A stretch of 64,000 nt of DNA from Flavobacterium sp. SH_e (GTDB lineage Bacteria; Bacteroidota; Bacteroidia; Flavobacteriales; Flavobacteriaceae): NCBI RefSeq assembly GCF_025717045.1, contig NZ_JAOVZN010000006.1:36610-100609 (forward strand), in the 5' to 3' direction. The notes beneath the pieces are model-generated. The model made no database searches. It was given only the letters and a program-made list of their open reading frames with translations, and was not told the origin of the DNA. The translations under genes were made by a program, and so were the position numbers. This document shows positions 53,400 through 62,117 of the stretch, in pieces; positions within the stretch are counted from its first letter, which is position 1, and every line of letters begins with the position of its first letter.

Positions 53400-53509
53400 A
53401 TTGATTTTTAATTAAAAATTTACCGTTAATATCTATTTCCACTTGTTTCGTTACTAAAATCTTTATGCTTATTATTGCTAAATAATTACATTTACAAAAA
53501 ATTAGAATT

Positions 53510-54949
53510 ATGGTATTAAGCAGATTTTGGTTAACGATTTTTATTTCTTCGATTGTTTTTATTGTAGTCAGTTTGTTTACTGCCAATACTTATACCATTG
53601 ATTCTGTTTTGAATGGAAAGAAAGACGATCCTGTTTTGGTTTCTGAAAAATACGTTGAAGAACTTCCTGCTTTTATCAAAGACAGCATAAAGAAAGCACC
53701 AGATCAAACCATGATTATTAATCGTGATACGCTAAATGCCGACACGACTTACGTTTTTAAAAGTAAAACGGTTAAAATTTACAGCGGTCTTCAAAAATCG
53801 GATGGTTTGTTGCCAACTTGCAAAAGCACTTTGGTCGATTTAATTTTGCCGCTTATTGCCTATTTAGCTTTTTTCTGCGGATTAATGGAACTTTTAATCG
53901 TTTCTGGAGCTTCTGGAAACTTGGCAAAAGCTTTGAGTCCTGTTTTTGTGAAAGTTTTTCCGAGTATTCCTAAAAATCATCCTTCGATTTCCTATATGAC
54001 TTTGAACTTCGCTGCCAATTTCCTCGGATTGGACTCGGCTGCAACGCCATTCGGGTTGAAAGCAATGGAAAGTTTACAGGAAATAAACCCAGAAAAAGAT
54101 AAAGCGAGTGATGCGCAAATCATGTTTATGTGTCTTCATGCTTCTGGATTAACTTTAATTGCAACTTCGATTATTGGATATCGCGCCGCGGCAAATGCAA
54201 GTAATCCTGCCGATGTAATGCTTCCATGTATCATAACTTCGTTTATTGGAACTATTGCGGCTTTCTTAATTGTTGGTATCAAACAAAAAATCAATTTCAA
54301 AAGTGCTTCGCTTCTTATTGGTTTAATGGTTTTGATTGCGGCTATTGTTGGTTTGCTGATGTATGTGAATCACTTAGATTTAATTGGAAAAAACTACTTT
54401 ACTTCTAACCTTTCGGGATTAATTTTACTTTCGATTATTGTTTTCACTTTGATCTTCTCATTCAAACATGAGAAAAAATTCAAAGATGCCAATACAACAG
54501 TATTTGACACTTTTGTAGTTGGAGCCAATAACGGAGTAAAAACCGGAGTAACTATTTTTCCTTATGTTTTAGGGATGTTAGTTGCAATTTCGCTATTTAG
54601 AAATAGTGGTTTATTTGAAATTATAAGCGACGGAATCGGATTTATCTTTTCAAACTTAGGTGTAAGCAAAGAAATTACCAATGCATTGCCAGTTGCCATG
54701 CTTCGTCCGTTTAGTTCTGCTGGATCAAGAGGTTTCTTAATTGATTCAATGAATACTTTTGGAGCAGATTCTTTAACAGCAAGACTGAGCAGTATTTTCC
54801 AATGTAGTGCAGAAAGTACTTTTTATGTAATTGCAGTTTATTTTGGATCTGTAAATATCAAAAACACGCGTTATGCACTAGGCACAATGCTTTTGGTTGA
54901 TTTGATCTGCGTTATTACTGCGATTTTTGTAGCGACTTGGTTTTTTTAA
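53510..54949 (+). CDS. Nucleoside-recognition (Gate) membrane protein
   Basis: Inner-membrane protein of 479 aa with one N-terminal helix, a periplasmic loop (about 35-95) and two groups of hydrophobic helices. Each group carries a Gate/nucleoside_recog domain: first LILPLIAYLAFFCGLMELLIVSGASGN with NFAANFLGLDSAATPFGLKA, then VVGANNGVKTGVTIFPYVLGMLVA with RPFSSAGSRGF. It corresponds to a fused SpmA-SpmB arrangement. Transport of a nucleoside or related solute is suggested by the family name but unproven. Three small genes follow on the same strand. Confidence 0.87.
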   Translation: MVLSRFWLTIFISSIVFIVVSLFTANTYTIDSVLNGKKDDPVLVSEKYVEELPAFIKDSIKKAPDQTMIINRDTLNADTTYVFKSKTVKIYSGLQKSDGLLPTCKSTLVDLILPLIAYLAFFCGLMELLIVSGASGNLAKALSPVFVKVFPSIPKNHPSISYMTLNFAANFLGLDSAATPFGLKAMESLQEINPEKDKASDAQIMFMCLHASGLTLIATSIIGYRAAANASNPADVMLPCIITSFIGTIAAFLIVGIKQKINFKSASLLIGLMVLIAAIVGLLMYVNHLDLIGKNYFTSNLSGLILLSIIVFTLIFSFKHEKKFKDANTTVFDTFVVGANNGVKTGVTIFPYVLGMLVAISLFRNSGLFEIISDGIGFIFSNLGVSKEITNALPVAMLRPFSSAGSRGFLIDSMNTFGADSLTARLSSIFQCSAESTFYVIAVYFGSVNIKNTRYALGTMLLVDLICVITAIFVATWFF

Positions 54950-54968
54950 TTTAAACCCAAAACGAAAT

Positions 54969-55649
54969 ATGAATTTATTCAAGAAAATTTTTACTAAAGA
55001 AAAACAAGTCGAAAACAAAGAAGAAGATCAAATTTTAGAACAAACTCCATTTATTGAAGAAAAAAAGCCCGTTGAAGAAGTAAAATCGGAAGAAAAGCAA
55101 TTCGAACCAAACAAAATTGATTGGCTTATAAATGATTCTATTTTGACTTTTTTGCCTCGTGAATTATTCATGCATTATTGGGACAACAATACCGAAAAAA
55201 ACCTGCAAGATCCTTCTTGGCAAAATCAGGGCATTTATTTCTGGGATTACAATGAAACGTTTGAAAGAAAGTCTCTTCCTGATTTTTTTGAAAATTTCGA
55301 GAAGAAACCATTTGTCTTTAATAAATTTCCTGACTATATTTCCCTCATGTCTGCAAAAGTTATTCCGTGGTTTGGAATGCCTGGCGGAGGAGACAAACTT
55401 TCTCTTCGATATGAAGACAGCTCAATAACTTTAGAAGAAGCTCATAAATTGGACATTATAAATTATATTGAAATTATCGAGTTAAATTATGAAAATTTAA
55501 GTGTTTTGAACGATCGAGATAATTATCATTTTCTAATAAATCCTAATGAAGTTAAATTCGAAAACCAGCTTTTCTACCTCAATGGAGAAAGTATTTCTTT
55601 AGCCGAACTTTACCAAAAAAAGAAGCTTTTCGTAATATCTTTAAAATAA
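54969..55649 (+). CDS. Protein with TNT-like motif, unknown
   Basis: Protein of 226 aa with no signal peptide. The first 45 residues are Lys/Glu-rich and disordered. The middle region carries RKSLPDFFENFEK (100-112) and VIPWFGMPGGGDKLSL (131-146). This resembles the C-terminal end of the TNT (tuberculosis necrotizing toxin-type NAD+ glycohydrolase) domain, where a SLP...Y segment precedes PWFGQPGGGxQ. The position that is Gln in the canonical PGGGxQ motif is Lys here, so activity may be lost. It follows the Gate-domain gene by 20 bp and precedes a lipoprotein gene by 22 bp. The TNT link is a motif-level call. Confidence 0.45.
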   Translation: MNLFKKIFTKEKQVENKEEDQILEQTPFIEEKKPVEEVKSEEKQFEPNKIDWLINDSILTFLPRELFMHYWDNNTEKNLQDPSWQNQGIYFWDYNETFERKSLPDFFENFEKKPFVFNKFPDYISLMSAKVIPWFGMPGGGDKLSLRYEDSSITLEEAHKLDIINYIEIIELNYENLSVLNDRDNYHFLINPNEVKFENQLFYLNGESISLAELYQKKKLFVISLK

Positions 55650-55670
55650 ATAATCTTAACCACTACAAAT

Positions 55671-56414
55671 ATGAAACTAGCCCCCCTCTTCTTCGTATTG
55701 CTTTTGATCGGATGTCAAAAAACAAAACCTACAGACGCTGCTCCACCAATTGCAGAAATTATTGAACCACAAGAAACAGTAGCTGTTACAAATGATGAAA
55801 AAATCATTAAAACTGACACTGTAGCCATTTACACTGACGGCACAGAATCTACAACAGATTATATTCTTGCGAATTTAATAGACCAGCAGGCAGATAAAGA
55901 CAGTATTGTAACTGTAAAATACAGATTAGATTTTTATCAGAATAAAACCAAAACAGCATCTTCTGGAATTGCAATTAAAGGTTTTCAAAAAGGTTCTGAA
56001 TGGATCGCCTCTTATGGGTTAACATCTGAAACTTCTAAAAACTCTCCTTTTATACAAATCTCGGTTGGTTATCCTGCTTGCGGTTATACGCATGATAATT
56101 ACTTGTATTATTTAAAAAACAAAGAATTGCAAAAGGTTCACCAATGGAGCACAATGTCTGACAGCGGCTGGGGAAGCTGGGTCGAAATTGTAAATCCTAC
56201 AACCAAATCTGAGCCAAAATCTTTTTATTGCAAGACTGTTGCATTTGTACCTGCGGATGAAGATGAGAACCTTGACATGGGAATTCTTTCTCACTCAGAT
56301 TCAATATCTTTCGAATTAAAAGACAGTAAATGGAAAAAGATTTTGTTATCTGCAAAGGACAAACCTTACTTCGAAAAAAAGATGACTTTTGATCAATTCA
56401 ACAGTACAGAATAA
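55671..56414 (+). CDS. Putative lipoprotein
   Basis: Lipoprotein of 247 aa with lipobox LLIGC (C15). A Thr/Glu-rich linker (16-50) precedes a soluble beta-rich domain (about 60-240) with TVKYRLDFYQNKTKTASSG and IQISVGYPACGYTHDNYLYYL. Two cysteines in the mature part (PACGY and FYCKT) could form a disulfide. No domain was recognised. It is 22 bp after the TNT-like gene on the same strand and may share its transcript. Function unknown. Confidence 0.75.
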   Translation: MKLAPLFFVLLLIGCQKTKPTDAAPPIAEIIEPQETVAVTNDEKIIKTDTVAIYTDGTESTTDYILANLIDQQADKDSIVTVKYRLDFYQNKTKTASSGIAIKGFQKGSEWIASYGLTSETSKNSPFIQISVGYPACGYTHDNYLYYLKNKELQKVHQWSTMSDSGWGSWVEIVNPTTKSEPKSFYCKTVAFVPADEDENLDMGILSHSDSISFELKDSKWKKILLSAKDKPYFEKKMTFDQFNSTE

Positions 56415-56471
56415 AATGCATAAAACTGTTTAAGAGTTCTTATTCAAATTCTTTCTTAGGTAAATAATTTC

Positions 56472-56479
56472 TAAATTTG
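56472..56479 (+). promoter_or_regulatory. -7 element of the fumarase gene
   Basis: TAAATTTG, 15 bp ahead of the ATG at 56495; the upstream -33 TTG is not evident. Confidence 0.45.
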
Positions 56480-56494
56480 TAAAAAAACAAAACA

Positions 56495-58099
56495 ATGATC
56501 GATTTTATATACCAAGATCCTTACCCGATCTTAAAGGATGATACGCAGTATCGCAAAATCACTTCTGATTTTGTGAAAGTTGAAAAATTTGGAGAACGCG
56601 AAGTTTTAACCGTTGACCCAAAAGGTTTGGAATTATTAGCCGAAGAAGCATTGACAGATGTTTCATTTATGCTAAGAACTAGCCATTTACAAAAACTAAG
56701 AAAAATTCTTGACGATCCAGAAGCAACAGATAATGATCGTTTCGTGGCTTACAATTTGCTTCAAAATGCATCTGTAGCTGCTGAAGGTCAACTTCCAAGT
56801 TGTCAAGATACTGGAACTGCGATCGTAATGGCTAAAAAAGGCGAAAGCATTTTTACAGGTGTTGATGATGCAGAATGGTTAAGCCGAGGTATTTTTAATA
56901 CTTATCAAAAAAGAAACTTACGTTATTCGCAGATTGTTCCAATTTCGATGTTTGAAGAGAAAAATTCAGGATCAAATCTTCCGGCGCAAATTGATATTTA
57001 TGCTAAAAAAGGAACTTCTTACGACTTTTTGTTCATGGCAAAAGGTGGAGGATCTGCAAACAAAACTTATTTATATCAGCAGACTAAATCTTTATTGAAT
57101 GAAAAATCGCTTGACGAATTCATTCGCACAAAAATCAAAGATTTAGGAACTTCTGCTTGTCCTCCGTATCATTTAGCGTTGGTAATTGGCGGAACTTCTG
57201 CGGAAGCAAACTTAAGCGCTGTTAAAAAAGCTTCTGCAGGATATTATGATCATCTTCCAACTTCTGGAAACATGGCTGGTCAAGCTTTCCGTGATTTTGA
57301 ATGGGAAGAAAGAGTTCAGAAAATCTGTCAGGAAAGTGCTATTGGAGCGCAATTTGGAGGAAAATATTTCACACATGACGTTCGCGTAATCCGTTTGCCT
57401 CGTCACGCGGCTTCTTGTCCGGTTGGACTTGGAGTTTCTTGTTCGGCAGATAGAAATATTAAAGGAAAAATCACAAAAGACGGAATCTTCGTTGAGCAAT
57501 TAGAAGTAAATCCAAAACAGTTTTTACCAGAAACAGCTCCTCATTTAGAAGCTCCTGTAGAAATTGATTTGGATCAGCCAATGGCAGATATTCTAGCAAA
57601 ACTGTCTCAATATCCAGTTAAAACTCGTCTAAAATTAAACGGAACTGTAATTGTTGCAAGAGATATTGCTCATGCAAAAATCAAAGAATTGTTAGACGCT
57701 GGAAAACCAATGCCTGACTATTTCAAAAATCACCCAGTATATTATGCTGGTCCTGCAAAAACTCCAGACGGAATGGCTTCTGGAAGTTTCGGACCAACAA
57801 CTGCTGGACGTATGGATGTTTATGTAGATGAATTCCAGAAAAATGGCGGAAGCATGATTATGCTGGCAAAAGGAAACCGTACTAAACAAGTTACGGACGC
57901 TTGCAACAAATATGGCGGATTCTATTTAGGTTCTATCGGAGGTCCTGCTGCTATTTTGGCTCAAGACAATATTCTTAAAGTAGAAGTTGTTGATTTTGAA
58001 GAATTAGGAATGGAAGCTGTTCGTAAAATTACGGTTAAAGATTTCCCTGCTTTCATTATTACAGATGATAAAGGAAATGATTTCTTTGCAAATTTATAA
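56495..58099 (+). CDS. fumA: Class I fumarate hydratase
   Basis: Iron-sulfur fumarase of 534 aa that interconverts fumarate and malate in the TCA cycle. Cluster cysteines lie in [25 protein letters not shown] and [12 protein letters not shown]. The alpha part (about 1-330) and the swivel beta part (about 340-534, [29 protein letters not shown]) are fused as in E. coli FumA/B. Oxygen-sensitive [4Fe-4S] enzyme. Monocistronic, with its own promoter and a terminator flanked by an inverted word repeat. Confidence 0.95.
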   Translation: MIDFIYQDPYPILKDDTQYRKITSDFVKVEKFGEREVLTVDPKGLELLAEEALTDVSFMLRTSHLQKLRKILDDPEATDNDRFVAYNLLQNASVAAEGQLPSCQDTGTAIVMAKKGESIFTGVDDAEWLSRGIFNTYQKRNLRYSQIVPISMFEEKNSGSNLPAQIDIYAKKGTSYDFLFMAKGGGSANKTYLYQQTKSLLNEKSLDEFIRTKIKDLGTSACPPYHLALVIGGTSAEANLSAVKKASAGYYDHLPTSGNMAGQAFRDFEWEERVQKICQESAIGAQFGGKYFTHDVRVIRLPRHAASCPVGLGVSCSADRNIKGKITKDGIFVEQLEVNPKQFLPETAPHLEAPVEIDLDQPMADILAKLSQYPVKTRLKLNGTVIVARDIAHAKIKELLDAGKPMPDYFKNHPVYYAGPAKTPDGMASGSFGPTTAGRMDVYVDEFQKNGGSMIMLAKGNRTKQVTDACNKYGGFYLGSIGGPAAILAQDNILKVEVVDFEELGMEAVRKITVKDFPAFIITDDKGNDFFANL

Positions 58100-58105
58100 T
58101 TTTTC

Positions 58106-58240
58106 TTAACCGCAAAGAACGCAAGGGTTTACGCGAAGTTCGCAAAGAAAAATTTATATAAAAACGAAAAACCGTCCAAATAGGACGGTTTTTTTATTCT
58201 TAGTGTACCTTGCGCAAATCCTTGCGTTCTTTGCGGTTAA
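58106..58240. repeat. 21-bp inverted repeat of the cgcaaag family
   Basis: ttaaccgcaaagaacgcaagg (58106-58126) is repeated as its exact complement at 58220-58240, with the fumarase terminator in between. Related text occurs at 2-20, 50706-50750 and 61387-61410. Confidence 0.75.
58167..58193. terminator. Terminator of the fumarase gene
   Basis: An 11-bp perfect stem (aaaaaccgtcc at 58167-58177, complement at 58183-58193) with a 5-nt loop and a T run. It probably also serves the convergent PAS gene. Confidence 0.85.
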
Positions 58241-58245
58241 ATTCA

Positions 58246-58746
58246 TCAAGCGCTTATGTCTTGCTTTTCGAAGGCTATAAAATGAGATAGTTCGCCTTTT
58301 AGATTATAAACTGGTGAAGCTTCAATTTTGCATTTATACGTTTGGCCGTTTTTTCTATAATTTTCGAGGGTTTTGGCAAAAGGAATTTTCTTTTTTACAG
58401 CATCTCTGATTTCTTTTAAGTCTTTTTGTGAAGTTGCTGGACCTTGAAACATCTTTGGTGTTTTTCCTAAGATTTCTTCTTCCTTGTAACCTGTCATTTT
58501 CTTTATTCCGCTTGACGCGAAAACGATCCTCAAATCTAAATCTGTAACTAAAACCACTTCATTTTTAATTCTTTCCTGGATATTGAGCTTTTTTTCATCC
58601 CAAGTAAATTCAGTCGAAATTTGGTTTACTTTTTTTATATCAGCACTTAAACCTTTTAGCTCATTCATATATTCATAGTGAAAATCCCATGCTAAGATTG
58701 GAACTGTATTTCGCTCTAAGAAATCGTCGACATTTTTATTTTTCAT
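58246..58746 (-). CDS. LOV-like PAS domain protein
   Basis: Cytoplasmic protein of 166 aa with a single PAS domain (about 62-165): VVLVTDLDLRIVFASSGI, then GYKEEEILGKTPKMFQGPAT and the C-terminal YKCKIEASPVYNLKGELSHF. The stretch GKTPKMFQ (94-101) aligns with the LOV signature GxNCRFLQ, but the photoactive Cys is Pro here, so no flavin-cysteinyl adduct could form. It may bind flavin or another ligand without photochemistry. It has no output domain, so it must act through a partner. Single gene, ending beside the inverted word repeat. Confidence 0.8.
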   Translation of the reverse strand: MKNKNVDDFLERNTVPILAWDFHYEYMNELKGLSADIKKVNQISTEFTWDEKKLNIQERIKNEVVLVTDLDLRIVFASSGIKKMTGYKEEEILGKTPKMFQGPATSQKDLKEIRDAVKKKIPFAKTLENYRKNGQTYKCKIEASPVYNLKGELSHFIAFEKQDISA

Positions 58747-58849
58747 ATAAAAGGCACTTTAAATGATCAATAAATCTTTTTACTCAAAGATAGAAGAAAA
58801 ATCTTGCTATTAGTCCCGAAGACTGTCATTTTTAATATCGAAAATGTTA

Positions 58850-59932
58850 TCAAAATGTAAACTTTAATTGAACTACAACTGCTTTTTTTACTTCATTATT
58901 CAAGTTACTCAATGAAATACCAAGGAGCCGCACAGAATCTTTCATTTTTTCTTGATATAATAACTCTTCTATATTTTCCATAATTAGTTTTTTATCTGAA
59001 ATAAAATACGGCAGCGTTTTACTTCTTGTTTGTTGAGAGAAATCACTGTATTTGATTTTCAGTGTAATTGTTTTTCCAGAAAGATTATGTCTTTGAAGCC
59101 TCTTTTCTAAAGATGCGGCAATTTGTTCCAATTGTTCCATCATAAAAATTTCAGAAGACAAATTCACATCAAAAGTATGTTCTGCTGCAACTGATTTTGT
59201 AATTCTAGACGATTTTACTTCGCTGTTGTGAATACCTCGAACTACGTTATAATAAAACGCACCAGATTTTCCAAAGTGCTTTTCTAAAAACTCTAAAGAT
59301 CTACTTTTCAAGTCGGTTCCTGTAAAAATCCCGAGCTGATACATTTTTTCGGTTGTTACTTTTCCAACTCCATAGAATTTACGAATTGGCAAATCTTCCA
59401 AAAAAGCTTCAACTTCATCTGGATTTACCGTTTTCTGTCCGTTTGGTTTGTTGTAGTCGCTGGCAATTTTAGCCACAAATTTATTTATCGAAATCCCTGC
59501 TGAAGCGGTTAAACCTACTTCATTAAAAATCCTTGCTCGAATTTCCTGGGCCAAAAGACTAGCGCTTGGATTTCCTTTTTTGTTTTTGGTAACATCCAAA
59601 TAAGCTTCGTCAAGCGAAAGAGGCTCAACCAAATCAGTATAATCGTGAAAAATTTTATGTATTTTGGATGAAATCTCTTTGTACCGATCAAATCTCGGCC
59701 GGACAAAAATAATGTCGGGACAATATTTCTTGGCTAAAACTCCACTGATCGCACTTCGAACACCAAATTTTCTAGCCTCGTAACTTGCCGCCGAAACCAC
59801 TCCTCGATTTTCTGAACCTCCAACTGCAACAGGTTTCCCTCTTAACTCTGGATTGTCCATCTGCTCTACCGATGCATAAAAAGCATCCATATCAATATGA
59901 ATAATTTTTCGATATGTTTGTGTTTCAGACAT
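58850..59932 (-). CDS. dinB: DNA polymerase IV
   Basis: Y-family translesion polymerase of 360 aa. Palm-domain acidic residues D14/D16 in IIHIDMDAFYASVEQ and the SLDEAYLDVT motif (about 102-111) coordinate catalysis. YEARKFGVRSAISG and FYGVGKVTTEKMY (helix-hairpin-helix) are present, as is the C-terminal little-finger domain. It ends VKKAVVVQLKFTF; no clear beta-clamp motif was recognised by eye. Predicted mutagenic bypass of replication blocks. Single gene. Confidence 0.95.
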   Translation of the reverse strand: MSETQTYRKIIHIDMDAFYASVEQMDNPELRGKPVAVGGSENRGVVSAASYEARKFGVRSAISGVLAKKYCPDIIFVRPRFDRYKEISSKIHKIFHDYTDLVEPLSLDEAYLDVTKNKKGNPSASLLAQEIRARIFNEVGLTASAGISINKFVAKIASDYNKPNGQKTVNPDEVEAFLEDLPIRKFYGVGKVTTEKMYQLGIFTGTDLKSRSLEFLEKHFGKSGAFYYNVVRGIHNSEVKSSRITKSVAAEHTFDVNLSSEIFMMEQLEQIAASLEKRLQRHNLSGKTITLKIKYSDFSQQTRSKTLPYFISDKKLIMENIEELLYQEKMKDSVRLLGISLSNLNNEVKKAVVVQLKFTF

Positions 59933-60039
59933 GCTGCAAATTTAAAAAGGAAAGCAATAAAAAAGCGCCGTAAATAGTTATAAATCATATCAATTTTTAA
60001 AGAATAGAAATTCGATGAGTTCAAACCAATTATTCTTTC

Positions 60040-60047
60040 TATTTTTG
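60040..60047 (+). promoter_or_regulatory. -7 element of the phosphoesterase gene
   Basis: TATTTTTG, 24 bp ahead of ATG 60072; no clear -33 TTG. Confidence 0.45.
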
Positions 60048-60071
60048 TTCTTCTACTCGAAAAATTAAATA

Positions 60072-60806
60072 ATGCGAACATTTGTTATAGGTGACATTCA
60101 TGGCGGATTACTTGCACTTGAACAAGTGATACAAAGAGCCGAAGTTACTACAGAAGATACTCTAATTTTTTTGGGCGATTATGTTGACGGCTGGAGTCAG
60201 TCAGTTGAAGTAATCGACTATTTGATTGATTTAAAAAGCAAACAAAACTGCATCTTCATAAGAGGAAATCACGATCAGCTGGCATTAGACTGGCTAGAAA
60301 ACAGACATGATGATTTTGATGAAGAAATGTGGTACAAACATGGCGGAAAAGCAACTGTTGAAGGATACGCTAAAATCTCTGAAGAGAAAAAAAGAACTCA
60401 TATCGAATTTCTAGAAAATCTACAAGATTATTATCTTGACGATCAAAACCGCTTATTTGTTCATGCCGGTTTCACCAATTTGAATGGCGTGAAATGGGAA
60501 TACTTTTCAAAACTATTTTATTGGGATAGAACACTTTGGGAATCAGCTCTTGCATTAGACCCAAATTTAAAGGAAGATGATTTACACTATCCGAAACGTT
60601 TTACCGTTTACAAAGAAGTTTATATTGGCCACACGCCTGTAACGAGAATAGGAAAAACTGTTCCCATAAACAAAGCCTGCGTTTGGAATGTAGATACGGG
60701 CGCAGCATTTAGAGGTCCGCTTACTATTCTTGATGTTGACACCAAGGAATATTGGCAAAGCGAACCGTTAAATGAACTGTATTTTAACGAAAAGGGTAGG
60801 AATTAA
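60072..60806 (+). CDS. Metallophosphoesterase (PPP type)
   Basis: Calcineurin-like phosphoesterase of 244 aa. The metal-binding motifs of the serine/threonine phosphatase family are complete: GDIHGG (D8, H10), GDYVDGW, RGNHDQ, LFVHAGF and YIGHTPV. It could act as a protein phosphatase or as a diadenosine tetraphosphatase-like enzyme; sequence does not decide. Its gene ends 50 bp before the small outer-membrane gene, which has a separate promoter. Confidence 0.92.
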   Translation: MRTFVIGDIHGGLLALEQVIQRAEVTTEDTLIFLGDYVDGWSQSVEVIDYLIDLKSKQNCIFIRGNHDQLALDWLENRHDDFDEEMWYKHGGKATVEGYAKISEEKKRTHIEFLENLQDYYLDDQNRLFVHAGFTNLNGVKWEYFSKLFYWDRTLWESALALDPNLKEDDLHYPKRFTVYKEVYIGHTPVTRIGKTVPINKACVWNVDTGAAFRGPLTILDVDTKEYWQSEPLNELYFNEKGRN

Positions 60807-60819
60807 TTTATTTAAAATT

Positions 60820-60827
60820 TACATTTG
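60820..60827 (+). promoter_or_regulatory. -7 element of the small OMP gene
   Basis: TACATTTG followed by c, 29 bp ahead of ATG 60857 and 13 bp past the phosphoesterase stop. Confidence 0.5.
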
Positions 60828-60856
60828 CCCTGCAAAATATTAATATTAAAAATTTT

Positions 60857-61375
60857 ATGAAAAAGGTTATTACATTTTTATTTTTAGTTTCATTCGGATT
60901 TATTAATGCACAAAGCGCTTTTACAGGAAAAGGTGATACGAGAGTAAACGTAGGTGCTAATTTACAAGATGGTGGTTCTGGAATTCAAGGTTCTATTGAT
61001 TTTGGTTTAGGAGAAAATTTCTCTGTTGGTTTTGTTGCAAATTACTTATTAGGAGTTGATAACTTCAACGGTCATTATCATGGAAGCAATTACGTTGGAG
61101 ATGCAGATTTCTCAGATCGTTTTGATGCAAAAGCAAGAATGAATGCTAACTTATCTAGTGTAATTGGTGTTGAGCAATTAGATGTTTACCCTGGATTAAG
61201 TTTAGGTTTACATAATTTTGGAGGTCACGTTGGTGGTCGTTATTTCTTTACTGACGGATTTGGTGTTTTCACAGAAATCGGATTTCCAATTGCAAAATAC
61301 GGTTCAGAAAATGATCCTTTTTATCATTTAAACAATCAAGCTACTTTTAGTTTAGGAGCTTCATTTAGTTTATAA
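60857..61375 (+). CDS. Small outer-membrane beta-barrel protein
   Basis: Protein of 172 aa with a signal peptide (MKKVITFLFLVSFGFINAQ). The mature chain alternates amphipathic strands (VGANLQDGGSGIQGSIDFGL, FSVGFVANYLL, GLSLGLHNFGGHVGGRYFF) and ends in ATFSLGASFSL with a terminal aromatic-type strand, as expected of an eight-stranded outer-membrane barrel. No family was recognised with certainty (DUF6646-like). It is a single-gene unit with a promoter and a terminator; frequent codons are of the highly expressed type. Confidence 0.8.
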   Translation: MKKVITFLFLVSFGFINAQSAFTGKGDTRVNVGANLQDGGSGIQGSIDFGLGENFSVGFVANYLLGVDNFNGHYHGSNYVGDADFSDRFDAKARMNANLSSVIGVEQLDVYPGLSLGLHNFGGHVGGRYFFTDGFGVFTEIGFPIAKYGSENDPFYHLNNQATFSLGASFSL

Positions 61376-61386
61376 CAATTCGTATT

Positions 61387-61454
61387 TAACCGCAAAGCAC
61401 GCTAAGTTTGCAAGGTTTTTTAATCTCGCAAAGACTCAGAGTCGCAAAGTTTTT
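61387..61454. repeat. cgcaaag-family word repeats
   Basis: taaccgcaaagcacgctaag (61386-61405) and ctcgcaaagactcagagtcg (61425-61444, continuing caaag) resemble blocks at 58106 and 35404. They precede the terminator at 61463. Confidence 0.65.
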
Positions 61455-61462
61455 ATAAATAG

Positions 61463-61487
61463 AAAACCGCCAATTAGGCGGTTTTTT
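61463..61487. terminator. Terminator of the small OMP gene
   Basis: A 9-bp perfect stem (aaaaccgcc at 61463-61471, complement at 61477-61485) with loop aatta and a T run; bidirectional with the convergent gene at 61508. Confidence 0.85.
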
Positions 61488-61507
61488 TATTTTTTATGTG
61501 GAATTTA

Positions 61508-61948
61508 TTATCTGCTGAACTTTCTTTTTAATGCGACAATAAACTCATTAAGTGTAATCCCATTATTTTCTTTTGGATCATCTTCTACTAATAATTCTGA
61601 AATATCTTTTTCTCTGTAGGGTACAAATAAAGATAAATACCAGCTACCTGTACTTGTAATTGCACTCCCATTCAAAAATGACGTCAGAAGGTAAAAGAAC
61701 ATTAAAAGCCTAACAAAAACAAAAAACTTTCTATAACCTTTACTTAAACCATTCTTATTGTTTTCCGATATCGATTTAATAGTAAAATATATTAATTGAA
61801 CGATAAAAACTAGTATAAGAATATTTGACAAATATCTTAAACTTTGATAGTCAACCAACAACATTAAAAGCGATATTACGATTGAAATTGCTGCATTTGC
61901 TATAAACAAATAACTTCCCCATTTAATATCTATTTCAAACTTTTCCAA
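61508..61948 (-). CDS. Membrane protein of unknown function
   Basis: Protein of 146 aa with four hydrophobic helices (about 10-30, 35-58, 72-92 and 95-113) and a basic, cytoplasmic-looking C-terminus (DPKENNGITLNEFIVALKRKFSR). The start is a TTG at 61948; no ATG fits without losing the first helix. No domain was recognised. It is convergent with the small OMP gene and separated from the CoA-transferase genes by a hairpin at 62028. The frame looks real from its helix pattern. Confidence 0.6.
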   Translation of the reverse strand: MEKFEIDIKWGSYLFIANAAISIVISLLMLLVDYQSLRYLSNILILVFIVQLIYFTIKSISENNKNGLSKGYRKFFVFVRLLMFFYLLTSFLNGSAITSTGSWYLSLFVPYREKDISELLVEDDPKENNGITLNEFIVALKRKFSR

Positions 61949-62027
61949 AGGCGTATTTTTTTAAATCACAGCAAATGTACAGAAAAAGATTACGCTTTCA
62001 TTGTACGCTCTAGCAGAAAACAAAAAA

Positions 62028-62051
62028 GAGAACTCCATTAATGAAGTTCTC
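62028..62051. terminator. Terminator of the CoA-transferase genes
   Basis: An 11-bp stem with one mismatch (gagaactccat at 62028-62038, atgaagttctc at 62041-62051), flanked by A and T runs. Confidence 0.6.
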
Positions 62052-62117
62052 CCTATTTAAATCACTTTACAGCTTTGCACTTTGAACCTTTGCCTCTCTG
62101 AACCTTTGTACCTAAAA

